The notes beneath the pieces were generated by a model. It saw only the letters and a program-made list of their open reading frames with translations, made no database searches and was not told the origin of the DNA. The position numbers and the translations under genes are program-made. Positions 23,300-34,149 of a stretch of DNA of 64,000 nucleotides are shown one piece after another; position 1 is the first letter of the stretch, and the number at the start of each line of letters is the position of its first letter. The stretch comes from Buxus sempervirens (Eukaryota > Streptophyta > Magnoliopsida > Buxales > Buxaceae), in assembly GCA_947561395.2 (NCBI GenBank), contig OX387183.1:6753883-6817882 (forward strand), in the 5' to 3' direction.

Positions 23300-24056
23300 T
23301 GTTAGCACCTGATTTTTGCACCCCCAAAATGCAGAAAATAAAATTTTCAATTAAAAAGTCAAACCCTGAGGGGCCTGAAAATTGACTTTTTAATTCAAAG
23401 AGAATTAGCCATCAAACTTCCTCTCATTGAAAAGAGCATTTCGACACGGTTCTAACGCAATTGAGTTTGCTAAAATCGGAGTCCGGATGAGGAAGTTATG
23501 AGTCGGTCAAACTTTTGGGGGAGTGAAAGTTGACTTTTTGCTCGACCCCAATTCAACTGCCAAACTTGATCCCAATGGATAGGTGGTTCCGAGCCGGTTC
23601 CAACGACACTAAGTTTGATGAAATCGGACACCGGACGAAGAAGTTATGAGCAGTTGAAGTTTCAGAAAAACTGCACATGTGGCAAAAAGGCAGAAAAATG
23701 GAATAAACCAATAAAATAAATAAGATAAATTCGTTTAATAATATTTTAATAAAAGGAATCTCGCTTTTCAATAAAATAATCAAAGAAATCGGACGAAATC
23801 TTGCAAAAAACCAAATTGAATAAAGGTTTGAAATCCAAACATTTTAAAAACGTGCTGGACCGTATTTCAATTACGGGCAGGGCATGCCTGTATTTGAAAT
23901 ACGGGCAAGCTTCTGGAAGAAGACACGCGTCGCCGTACGGCGGGACACGCGTCCCATATGGCCGATTTTGCGAGCCCCCTGTAAGCACCTTATTTTTGCA
24001 CCCCTGGAATTGCTAAAAATGAAAACCCTGGCAGAAAGTCAAACCCCGAGGGGACA

Positions 24057-24470
24057 AAAAGTTGACTTTTTGATCAAGAGAAATTTGGCCACCTTGCTTT
24101 ATATCATTGGATAGAGAATCCCGACACGGTTCCAACGCAACTGAGTTTGCAGGAATCGGAGTCCGGATGAAGGTTCTGCGGGCGGTCAAACTTGAGCAGA
24201 GCCAAAAGTTGACTTTTTGCTAAAATCCGATCCAGATACCTTGCTCTATGTCACTGGATAGAGAATCTTGACACGATTCCAACGCAACTGAGTTTGCAGA
24301 AATCGGAGTCCGGATGAAGGTTCTGCGAGCCGGTTAAACTTGAAGGGAGCAGAAAGTTGACTTTTTGCTAAACCCCGAGTCAACTGCTTAGCCCTATGCC
24401 AATGGATAGAGGACTCCGACACGGTTCTAACGCAATTGAGTTTGCCAAAATCGGAGTCCGGATGAAGAAG
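24057..24470 (+). repeat. Three ~147-bp tandem repeats at the start of LTR B2
   Basis: The landmark GAGTTTGC recurs at 24143, 24290 and 24438, embedded each time in ...CGACACGGTTCCAACGCAA...ATCGGAGTCCGGATGA. B1 and B3 have two copies at the same place. Confidence 0.85.
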
Positions 24471-24639
24471 ATGTAAGCAGTTGAAGTTCTAGGGCAGCGT
24501 GCTGGAAAACTGCACACGTGGCAAAAGTCTGCACACGTGGCAAGCAGCAGAGCAAAAAGATCTCGGGGATTAAATCTGTAATTATCCAAATCAGTGAAAA
24601 ATATCTCAATGGTAAAGCTGCAGATATCCAAGGGTATCA

Positions 24640-24830
24640 GGGACTAGATCCATAAGCATCAAAACTTGAGAAAATATCCCAGGGACCAATCTGTAAATAT
24701 CCAAAAGTATCAGGGACTAAATCTGTAAATATGAAAAGTATCAAGGACTAAATCTGTAAATATCCAAAAGTATCAGGGACTAAATCTGTAAAAATCCAAA
24801 GTTCCAGGGACCAATCCACAAATACCAAGA
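24640..24830 (+). repeat. Minisatellite in LTR B2
   Basis: About five or six imperfect units of 30-36 bp with the core TATCAGGGACTAAATCTGTAA. Confidence 0.85.
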
Positions 24831-24844
24831 TTTGCTCATAATTG

Positions 24845-25045
24845 GTGTCCCCTATGGGCATGCATGGGCATCATCCATGCATGCCACCACTCATGCATCT
24901 CTCTCTCCCTCTCTCTCCCCCCATGACCAACCATGCATGCCTCATACATGCATCCCCCTCTCTCATGGTGGATGGGCATGCATGGGCATCATCCATGCAT
25001 GCCACCCCTCATGCAACTCTCTCTCTCTCTCTCTCTCTCCCATGA
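24845..25045. repeat. CATG/CT-rich simple sequence in LTR B2
   Basis: Two copies of GGGCATGCATGGGCATCATC (near 24856 and 24973) and runs of CT, in an otherwise non-coding LTR. Confidence 0.8.
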
Positions 25046-28010
25046 TTATGCCCCCCATGCATGCATGCCCATCCTTTGTACCACATGAATAAAACCCCCC
25101 CAAGCCCCATACGTATGGGGTTCCTCTCTCACTTTGAGCACACTTTTTGCTCCCACCATTCTTCTTCTCCAAAGCTCCCATCTCTCTCCCAAAACCCTTG
25201 AAGCATCTCTTTGAGCTCTTCCACTTCCTCTTCTCTTCTTCTTCTCCATTTTTCTTCATCCAAGCAAGAAGAGAGAAGCTTGCTGTTGGTGGAAGGAGGG
25301 AGCTGCTCCAGCAGCCATTGTTGCTTTGAAGAAGGTTGTACACCACACCTCAAAAGGGTGTTAAAACACCAAGGTATTGTTCCTCACCACCATTTACTCC
25401 ACATATGTAAAAATGAAGTGATTTTGAGCATATTGGAAAGTTTTATTTCGTCTTGCCATGAGGAGTTCTCTAGCATGTTGTTCTCCCATCTTTCCTTTAT
25501 TTTCTTCATGAAAATGGCCTCTCATGGTAAGAGGAAGGATCCCATTGGGAAGCACTTGTCATGCTTCTTTTGTATTGTCTCACCATTATTCCAAGGGAGC
25601 ATGTTCCCTTTCTTGTGTGAGTCTCATGTATCCCACATGTAACCCCCCTTATTCCCTTCTTTAGATACTATTTTAGCTAGATGTGTGATTTGGACTCATA
25701 GGTTTATAGTACATGTGATGTGTGATACATATTTTTCATCCATTCATATATGATTAAAGTTAGGTATGCATGCAATCTTACCCTTATGGTTAAGTGTTTA
25801 AAGCATGTGTATGAATGAAGCATGGTGTTAGCATATGGCAAGTTTGATAAGCATGTTTATTTTACTATTTTATGTACCTTAATCGGGGTTCTAAGTCATA
25901 GTTGGTTGCTGTTTTGACTATCATGTGAGGTCAATCCTATCTTGGCATGCATAGAAGTGATTTTTAGTTCCTAAGCACATAAAGCACACACCACACTTTT
26001 TTATGCTGCAAGATACTCTTTGAGTCCATTAGATGATCCTTATGTGGATTTACTCATGTGTAGAAATTGCTGAAATTTTTAGGGTGAGAAGAAACCAAAG
26101 CAAGGACACTTAAGTCCCTACTTAGTTGCTAGTTTTAGCCCAAATGAGGGAGAAGATGGATCTTAATCCATCTCCCTTGGCCTTGATTCAAAACCCCCAA
26201 AAGGAGGTGTTCCTCCTTCCCTAAACCACTGTGGGCCTACACATAGGCCCACCCAACCCCTAGAACAACCCAAGATGGGCCTTGGACACCCGGTCCAAAT
26301 TGATTTCTGGTGGGCCTTCCAACGGGGCCCACCAAGCCCGACCAATTTATTTTTGCTTAACTAAGATAAATAAAAGATTTGAGTGGGCCAGACCACTTGA
26401 GGCCCACCCAAGCCCTAGTTGGGCCATGCATGCTTAAAGTAGGATGTGGTTTGGCCGAGACCACGGGCAGGGCCTATCGGGCCCACTAAGCCCATGAACC
26501 TAACCAACTTAGGGTTTCAGAACCCTATCTTAGAAAGTCTCGGGCTTTCAAGCCCGAGCCCAGGTAAAGGGCCCCAAGCCCAATGCTTGGCCCATTTTGG
26601 CACAGATAAGAAAGATAATCAAAACTACTTGGTAACCAACTGTGTGGCCCGCTCAAGGGCCCACAAACAGTCCCGGCCCACTTGTGCATAGAAATCACTT
26701 AAATAACCAAACTGAACTTCAAAGTAAAATCAATTCACTTGGACCAAAGCCCAAAGGGTCTCTCAGGTTTAGACCGAGGCCCACCAAGGGACACGTGGGC
26801 TCAACCAAGCCCACCAAGGAATCCACGGGCCTTCCAACGGGGCCCGCCCATGCAGACTCATCTCATTTTAAGCTAAAGAAGATAAAATCAAGTAAAGGGA
26901 CCCACACCACTTTGGCGGTCCCGCCAGACTTAACTAAATTAAATGCTGGATTAGGAATCGGGTGAGTGAGAGACCAACTGAGTTGATTCAAACCAGGGAA
27001 ACCTATGGGACTCGTCACTTGACGGGGTGGTCTGGGGTGTCTACGGACTTCCCCAGACCGCAACCGAGAACCTACTTAGAATCTCAAGCCGCAGACCAAG
27101 CCTTAGTAAAAGAACTTAGGCACCCAGGTGTTTGCCTGCACCCCATCAGGCAGTGGCGACTCCAAACTAATCCCAAGGCACGCATCGTTTCGCGTGCGCC
27201 TCGTCGTGTTTCCGAAATCGGGTGCGCACACCCCCTTAGCTACTCCCCCTTTCCTTCCTTGGCATTTTTACGCCCAAGCCCTGCCTCCACTTTGTCAGCA
27301 TCTATCCCAATGACCAAAATGCCCCTGTGCTGCCCAAAACTTGCCTAAATCTTGCTTTTTCACCCTTTTAGCATAGGAAACCCAGTGAACCCCTGTTCAA
27401 ACCAATCCGTGAAATCCAACGGGGGTGCGGAAGCGCTGCCGAAATCACCCGGAGAACCAACACTTGTCAGAAACAAGAAGGTAATAGCAAAAGGAGTGCT
27501 TCTGGTAATGTATTGTTCAATACATATTAAAGTTGATTATTTCTAAGTAAACTTCATTTTCTTCCTATTCTATTATTTGTATTTCACCTGTTCACTCTTA
27601 TTGTGCATGGTTTTGGGGCTCCCTATGATAAGAGGGAGCCCCCACATAAAGGAAGGGGGAATAGCCAAAGCGAACTCAAGTGAACATTTGCATCATCTTG
27701 GTTATTTTAGGAGGGGTTTGTCCTCCTTGGAAATCTGTTTGTACCCCTAACTCACCCATCTCTTTCCCTTCTTAATGAATCCCACCATCATGTATGCCTA
27801 AAATCAACTAAGGTGAACATCGAAGACATGGGAGATCATTCCATTGCAAAAGACCAAGAAGAAGGAAATATGCATTCTCGAAGCCAAAAGTATGGTTCAT
27901 GAATTTTTGTAGCGGAATTGGAATCCTATGAGGAATGTTCGGACATCCCAAGAAGACCACGGAACTGATTCCGGTCGAAATTGGCACAAAAATGCAAGTT
28001 CGGATGAACA

Positions 28011-28112
28011 CCGTATACTCAGAGCGGTCAAGGCGTGCCCGTAGTTAATCTACGGTCTGGCCTAAACCGTATTAAAATTACGGTTCTGACCAGACCGTGA
28101 ATTAAATACGGT
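28011..28112 (+). repeat. Distal 28-bp-phased palindrome array of LTR B1
   Basis: Four CCGTA...TACGG-type palindromes with CCG at 28011, 28039, 28067 and 28095, exactly 28 bp apart. Confidence 0.92.
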
Positions 28113-28910
28113 CACTCGATAAAATAACTTAAAAAGAAACTTTTTTGGACCCGGTTGGACCCAATCCGACCCATTGTTGTAAAGATTTGACCCATTGGGC
28201 TTTTTGGACTTTTCCAAGCCCATTTTGAGACTGTGGGCTTAAGTGGGCCCACCAAGGCTTCGTGGGCCCTCCAATGGGGCCCATATCCCGTCTGGTCCAA
28301 CCAAGGCCCATTTTGATAAACGGACTAAAGGCCACATGATTAACTGCCCGTGGGTCAAATCCAAGCCCATTGGGCCCTAAAAGACATCAATCCACTAACT
28401 TTGTAAATATAAATAAATCTTTAAACCAAATAGCCATAATCCAATAAGGGTTACCCAATAACCCGGACTGGGCCTTGGGCTTGACTTAAGCTCAATTTGG
28501 AATCCACTGGGTCCTCCAACAGGGCCCCTACCAGACCCACTTCATTACTTAATAAAAGATAAAATCAAATAAAAGGGGAACCTACACCATCAATGGTCCC
28601 CACTCAGACCAAATAAGTGTGCATGCTGGTCTAGGAAGGGTGAGAATTAAGTTGACTCAAGACCAAGGAGACCCACGGGACCTGTCAATCGACGGGGCGG
28701 GCTAGGGTGTTTTTGGGCTTCCCTAGACGTAACCGAGAACTTACTCAGAACTCTAATAAGCCGCAGACCAGAATAATTAGGCCCGAATAGGTGCCACTTT
28801 TGTATCTGCCTGCACCTCTCAGGTAGTGGCGACTCCAAACCAGTCCCGAGGCGAGCATCACTTCGCATGCACTTCGTACGTGCGGCCCGAAAGGGGGTGC
28901 GCACACTTGC

Positions 28911-29394
28911 TATCTTGTACCCGGAGATAAAAAAGCATTGTTATTGGTTAATTGGGACAGGCAACCTATCCTTTTGGCAAATGAAATGGAATTCCTTGGG
29001 CTTCGTGGACAAGTGGCAATCTTTAGATGAGCCTCACCATGACTTGATGGTCAACCAAATTGTTAACGACCAAGGCGAATGGGACATATCAAAGCTTCAG
29101 AATCTCATTCCACCTGATGTATTAGCTCGTCTTATCAAGGAGCCGATTGTCTTATCTAATGAGGAAGACAAGCCAATTTGGTCCCTCGAAGCATCTGGTA
29201 AGTTTTCCACATCTTCAGCCTATCATGCTTTGCGTCCACATCATGATCGCGTGGCTGCCCTTAGTTGGATATGGAGAAAGGAAATTCCTTCCAAAATCAG
29301 CGTTTTCATGTGGAAGCTCCTTAATAATGGCTTACCGACAGATGATGCCATCAAGTGCCTCGGAATTCCTTTGGCCTCTCACTGTTGTTGCTGT
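28911..29394 (+). pseudogene. LINE ORF2 fragment with start of zf-RVT region
   Basis: Reads GNLSFWQMKWNSLG, then FSTSSAYHALR, SKISVFMWKLLNNGLPTDDA and SHCCCCC, the region of plant LINE ORF2 before its Cys/His zinc-binding box. It is cut inside the Cys cluster by LTR A3. Confidence 0.9.
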
Positions 29395-31885
29395 TGTGAG
29401 ACATGGGAAAATCACCGGGATGATTCCCCCTCCGTCAACACACGGGCTCAACGTAAAATGTGGGAGAGTCGCCACCATTCAGAATTTTGAGGTGTGAATG
29501 GACACCAAATGATTCAAAGATGAGCAAAAATAGCTAAAAGGGGGAAATTCTAGAGTAAAAATAACCCTACTTGAAATTCAAATCCAGAGATGGGTAAGAG
29601 GATTAGATTATGAACGGGGGAAGGTGTTAGGCACCTCCCTTCACCCACACAAGGTGGTTGCCAAGTGTTTGTTCATGAAAAAAAAGTAAGAAAGCTTGCT
29701 AAATCATTAAAAACCTTGAAAAGGGACAAATGTATGATATCTTCACATGAAGATCCAAATGGATTCCAGATCTTCTTTTATGTCAATATTATTTCTGGAA
29801 CATCACAAAATATGGAAATCAAAGTAAGAGTTGCGCAAAACCAAGTTGAATCAAATCTGGGAAATTTGGTAAAAAGTAATGCCATTTGTCTTGAAATCAT
29901 TCAAATCCAATTTTAAATTGAACCAAACCAAATCCATTTGAAAGATTATGGTAAATAATAGTCTCATGCAAAATTTCACTCCATTCCGATTAAAATCCTA
30001 GGAGATATGCTCCTTTAAAATCTGCTGCTGGAGATAATTAAAAGTGGTAAGTGGGTAACTTTGGAAAATCATCTAGAAATATTGGCTCCATATTAATTCA
30101 TGAAATTTGGTGTGAGTGAAGTCTGTATGGCCATCTTTCAAATGAAACTAGCCTCATACAAAAATTCATTCGGATGTGCCTTGGGTGGTCTCCCGAACAG
30201 GCCCCGAAGATCACAGATTTACCCAGAAAAGTGCTGATGAACAGCTCTGAGTAAATCTGTTGCTCACGACACAAATGGAGTCAAAAAAATTATGAAACCA
30301 ATTGGATTTAAAACTAGACTTCCATAGGAAAACTCAGAAACAAGAATCATTCGAATCGGACTTAAAACGAACACGTGGCGCTCAGTCGAAGTGACAAGTT
30401 CCATATTCAGATCAAAACTGACCTATCAACTTCGACAGAGAGGTGTCAAAAATCCGCTTGATAGAAATTAATGAAATTTGGTAAGATTAAACTAGACAGC
30501 CTCACCTTTCCCACGGTTCTAGAATCACTCCAAAATTCATCCGGACGATGAAGTTATGAGTGTCCGAAGTCGGGGTACAGTTGCTGTCAAGTTAAGCCCT
30601 TTTTGATGAAAACCAACTCCAAATAGTGATAAAGTGTGTGCAATTCGTGCAAGATGAATACAAATCCTTTAATAATCATTTGAAAACATTCCAGAATTGA
30701 TTGGGGCTATTTATTTCAGATTTATCACAATAAATGCAATAAACCCGAAATGTGAGCCCATCACGCCAAAACATGTGCTATGTATGTGTAAGTGTAGAAA
30801 TCATTCAAGAACAATATAACAACATAGCATGCATTCATATTCATAAAAAAAAGGTTCTAGAACAACCTAGGGTTCCGTTTTATTATCGTTTCCCTTAGTT
30901 CTCTCTCCCCGTTAAACACGGTTTTTCAAGATAATCTTGGGGTACTTTGAATAGGAACGGGTCTTCATAGAATCACAAGGCTTATAACATGCATTTAGAT
31001 CAACTAAAAAAAAAGGTTCTAGAACAACCTAGGGTTCCGTTCCATTATCGTTTCCCTTAGTTCTTTCTCCCCGTTAAACACGGTTCTTCAAGATAATCTT
31101 GGGGTACTTTGAATATGGAATGGTTTACATAGATGTAAAAGGCTTATTCAAATAGGTTCTAGCACTAGGATCAATCCCCAGTCTCGTTTCTCCTAGATCC
31201 CGCCTTCACGTTTTACGGCTAGGGGGAGTCTTGAGATACTTTAAGCCAGGGAAGGGTTTTCATACACACATCAAGGCCTTATTCTACAGAAAGGTAGAAG
31301 AAGAGATCTAGATCTAGAATGTAAAAAACAGAAAATAAAAGAAAAGTTTGAGGCTTACCTGGATTCTAGAAGTACTTCCGCAGTGGTTTCCCTCTTCTCT
31401 TGGAGCTCTTCTTGGCAAGAATTGTTGGCAAGAGAGTTAATGGCCATTTGCTTAAGGAGGAGCCTCCTATTTATAGGCAAATGCTAGGGTTAGGGTTGGT
31501 GAGGTGGTAGACACAACATAAGGTCTATAGCCCACCAACTTTAACCCTAAGGCTATTTTCTAGATTTCCACTCATTTAATGAGGGATATGATGGTAAAAG
31601 ATGAAATCTCTCGGAAAACCCTAATTTTGAGCAAAACTTATGTATCCGACATATCAGGCCGGATACACGAGTGTCTTAATGTATCCGGCCTATGATGCCG
31701 GATACACTGAGGTCTGCTTGTATCCGGTATGTTCCATCGGATACGAAGAAAAACACTTGTATCTGGTCTGAGTTGTCGGATACAAGGAAAAAACTCATTT
31801 TCTCAAATTCTGTGCTGGCCTTCAAGGAGATAATGATTTTTGATGATTATTGATCATTTTGACAGTGCAATTTGGGTTGTCTACA
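29395..31885 (-). mobile_element. Solo LTR A3 (family A)
   Basis: 2491 bp. Ends are TGTGAGACATGG at 29395 and TGTCTACA at 31885, with target-site duplication GCTGT at 29390-29394 and 31886-31890. It is oriented on the - strand, with TATA at plus coordinates 31467-31476. A segment of about 130 bp (AGGTTCTAGAACAACCTAGGG...) is tandemly duplicated at about 30853-31130. Confidence 0.92.
31642..31783 (-). repeat. 39-bp-phased palindrome array of LTR A3
   Basis: Units start at 31642, 31681, 31720 and 31759. A few arm positions are mutated (GTATCCGA, ATCGGATAC, GTATCTGG), but spacing is unchanged. Confidence 0.93.
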
Positions 31886-31890
31886 GCTGT

Positions 31891-32799
31891 ACACTTCACA
31901 AGGAGGAGAATAAAAACCACATCTTTTCCACAGGTACATTGGCTCTTGGAGTTTGGGACTTCTTCTCCAACATCTTGGATGTACCATTAAGCACTTCCCA
32001 ATCGGCCCATGCACGAATCATGTTATGGCTCAATGCTGCAAAAGTGGTTACATCGAGCACTTTTTTAACAGGGGTGCTACCTTCTTTCATTTGTTGGGAA
32101 TTGTGGAACTCCAGGAACAAGGCTGTTCATGATAGCGAGCCTCCAACTCTGTTCAATGTCATAAACCGCACAAAGAGATGGGTGAGAGAGATCTCGGGAG
32201 TGGCACCATCATGGGACTGCACTAGCTGGGTTGAAAGGCTCAACATGCAGGTTTTGGGTTTTCAAGTGAATGTTGCACCATTGAAACAAGTGAGATTCAT
32301 TCGATGGCTGAAACCATCGGATGGAGCAGTGAAACTCAACACAGATGGGGCCTGTTTGGGGAATCCAGGACCGGCAGTAGGAGGTGGCATCTTACGCAAT
32401 GATAGAGGGGAGATGATCCACGCGTTTGCTCACTTTTATGGTGAGAGTGACAGTTTGAAGGCGAAGGCAAGGGCGATGTGGGACGGTATCATGATGATCA
32501 ACCTTGACGCCAGTTACCAGATTGTTGTCGAAAGTGACTCTGAGGTCTTGATAAATGCAATTAAAAGTAGGATTGACTGCCCATGGAGCATCTACTATTG
32601 GGTTTCCCAAATCAAACGGTACATCAACAGGATGTCTTTTTGTCACACTCTTTGCCAAGGTAATCAGGTTGCAGATGAATTGGCACAGGAAGCAATCAAA
32701 ACTAGAATGGATTTGGCGTACACAGATAAAAGGGACTTGCCACAGCAGGCACGAGGACGTCTAACAATTGACAGATGTGGGTTGTGTTATATAAGATAA
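31891..32799 (+). pseudogene. LINE RNase H domain and C-terminus
   Basis: A long open stretch with SFICWELWNSRNKAVHD followed by an RNase H domain: LNTDGACLGNPG (first Asp), VVESDSEVLI (third acidic position) and GNQVADELAQEA (last Asp). The second catalytic position, normally Glu in a TEAE-like motif, reads KAKARAM, so Lys replaces Glu. The piece is open but cut off from the rest of the polymerase by LTRs. A stop at 32797-32799 is followed by a 3' UTR and an A tail at 32937-32949. Confidence 0.88.
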
Positions 32800-33087
32800 G
32801 ATCTCACGTGCTGCTCTTGTAAGGGGCGAGCCCCATGGTTTTTCATCTGATTAATACACAGGTCTGGAGGTCCCGCCTCAACCTCCCTCTCACTTGTTGA
32901 GAGTCCCCATTCCCCTAGTTTTGGGGAAGTGGTTATTAAAAAAAAAAAATTTCTTGCTATCCAAGCACAAAATTCTAGATTTTTAGTTAAAACTACTAAA
33001 TTTTCTTATAACATCCAAACAATATTGAGAAAATTACTTTTCAATTTCCTTTATTTCACTTTTCTTTTACTTTCTTTTCTCACATTT

Positions 33088-33122
33088 CTTTCTTGTATTC
33101 TCTCGACATCCAAACGGAGTCT
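33088..33122 (-). repeat. Right copy of the 35-bp terminal inverted repeat
   Basis: CTTTCTTGTATTC...ATCCAAACGG, the inverted match of 15497-15531. Confidence 0.55.
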
Positions 33123-34149
33123 AGGGGAATGCCCTCAAGAAAGTGCATGAAAAGAAAAAAGTGAAACCTCCATATGCCTTGTCATAACTATGAAAATTAC
33201 AATTTATGGAATAGGCAAAAAGACTGTTGTATCAAGTGAAGATTATTTCAAAGGGGTCACGAGCTTGGCATGAGAAGTGAGAATGCATATATAACCAAAA
33301 AATTTATTGAATCTAAGTGGGCTGGGTTCATTGGCACCAGGCAATCAGGCATGATTTGTTCAGAAGATGTTTTGAGGGCACCTCCTATCTACTCTTTTCA
33401 TGTTTGGGATATTTGTGTGTGGTTAAAAACTAGGTCATTTTCTAGCAGGACTAGGCTTAAATCAAATAAAAAACCCCTTTCTCTTTGGTGAAGACCTTAG
33501 ATGTAAAACTTATTTATTTATTTATTCTTGGTTTCTTTTTTGTATTCCATGAAGGGGAAAAAAAGGAGGAAAAATTCTCTTGTATATGAATGAAGTGTTA
33601 ATGAGTTGTTTAAGAACAAAGGATTCAATTAACATCTTTCCATGAAATTTGGGCCTGTGGATCCCCAAGTCCAGCATGGCACTGTAAAGCCCAACTTTGA
33701 GCTGGGAAGAAGCGTGGACTATTTTGAAAACTATTAACCGGTCATAACTCTGGATTCCAGGGTGAAATCACTTCAAACTAAACTGACTTGCATCAAATAA
33801 AAATAAAGAAATGAGGCATATTTGTCCTGAACATACATTAATTTGCAAAAGTGCTGAGTTAATCAAGAGATGCCAAATAAAACATTTAGCCCACCCAAAG
33901 AAGATAGGTGGGATATTATTCAAAAGATCAAATTAACATAACAATAAAAGAATCCAACATAACTTCCAATCTTGATCGATCTTGATCTGCTTCAACTAAG
34001 ACTATGTGAACCACATATGATGAAGTGTGGCTTTTCGACTTGTCGATCGAACATCTTTATTCTTAAAATCAATTTCTTTTCTGGGCTTGAATGGTAAAGG
34101 AAAAATAGCTCAATGGCTACTTAATGAAACACTTGCACAGGTACTAAGT
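33123..34149. other. 3' flank of extensin copy 3
   Basis: Non-coding. 33480-33600 matches 50120-50250 and 33640-33790 matches 7259-7380. It holds the copy-3 polyadenylation signal (AATAAA on the - strand, plus coordinates 34056-34061). Confidence 0.65.

Larger units (their letters stand above)
23980..27230 (+). mobile_element. Solo LTR B2 nested in B1
   Basis: 3251 bp, TGTAAGCACC...GTGCGCACA, with target-site duplication CCCCC at 23975-23979 and 27231-27235. It begins with three 147-bp tandem repeats and has two CACGTG G-boxes (24515-24520, 24534-24539), a 30-odd-bp minisatellite, a CATG/CT-rich run and a GGCCCA-rich 3' third. There is no coding capacity. Confidence 0.88.
23300..28905 (+). 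mobile_element. Solo LTR B1 (family B), holding nested B2
   Basis: Starts TGTTAGCACCTG and ends GTGCGCACA, with target-site duplication CTTGC at 23295-23299 and 28906-28910. Without B2 it is about 2.35 kb. Compared with B3 (37570-40026) it lacks the promoter-proximal palindrome array and TATA box, apparently deleted around the B2 insertion point. The distal palindrome array (28011-28112) is intact. Near its end is GTGGCGACTCC, also seen in family A U5. Confidence 0.9.
16216..32949 (+). mobile_element. 5'-truncated plant L1-type LINE, split by three LTR insertions
   Basis: Four LINE segments join in order: 16216-17309, 22866-23299, 28911-29394 and 31891-32949, about 3.07 kb in all. Each junction is defined by a 5-bp duplication, and the reading resumes in sense (for example YLGAP at the first break continues LFRGRPK at the second piece). 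The 3' end is a 13-nt A tail at 32937-32949. A candidate LINE target duplication is TTGACTATCCAA (16203-16214) against TTGCTATCCAA after the tail. The endonuclease region and ORF1 are missing. Confidence 0.9.

Noticed and set aside
24842-25642. Cluster of 60-143 codon frames in LTR B2
   Set aside because: Overlap CATG/CT simple sequence and lie wholly inside a solo LTR; no domain or conserved product.
26163-29000. Pro/Gly-rich frames in the GGGCCCACC-rich part of family B LTRs
   Set aside because: Arise from biased LTR composition and are not conserved in frame between B1, B2 and B3.
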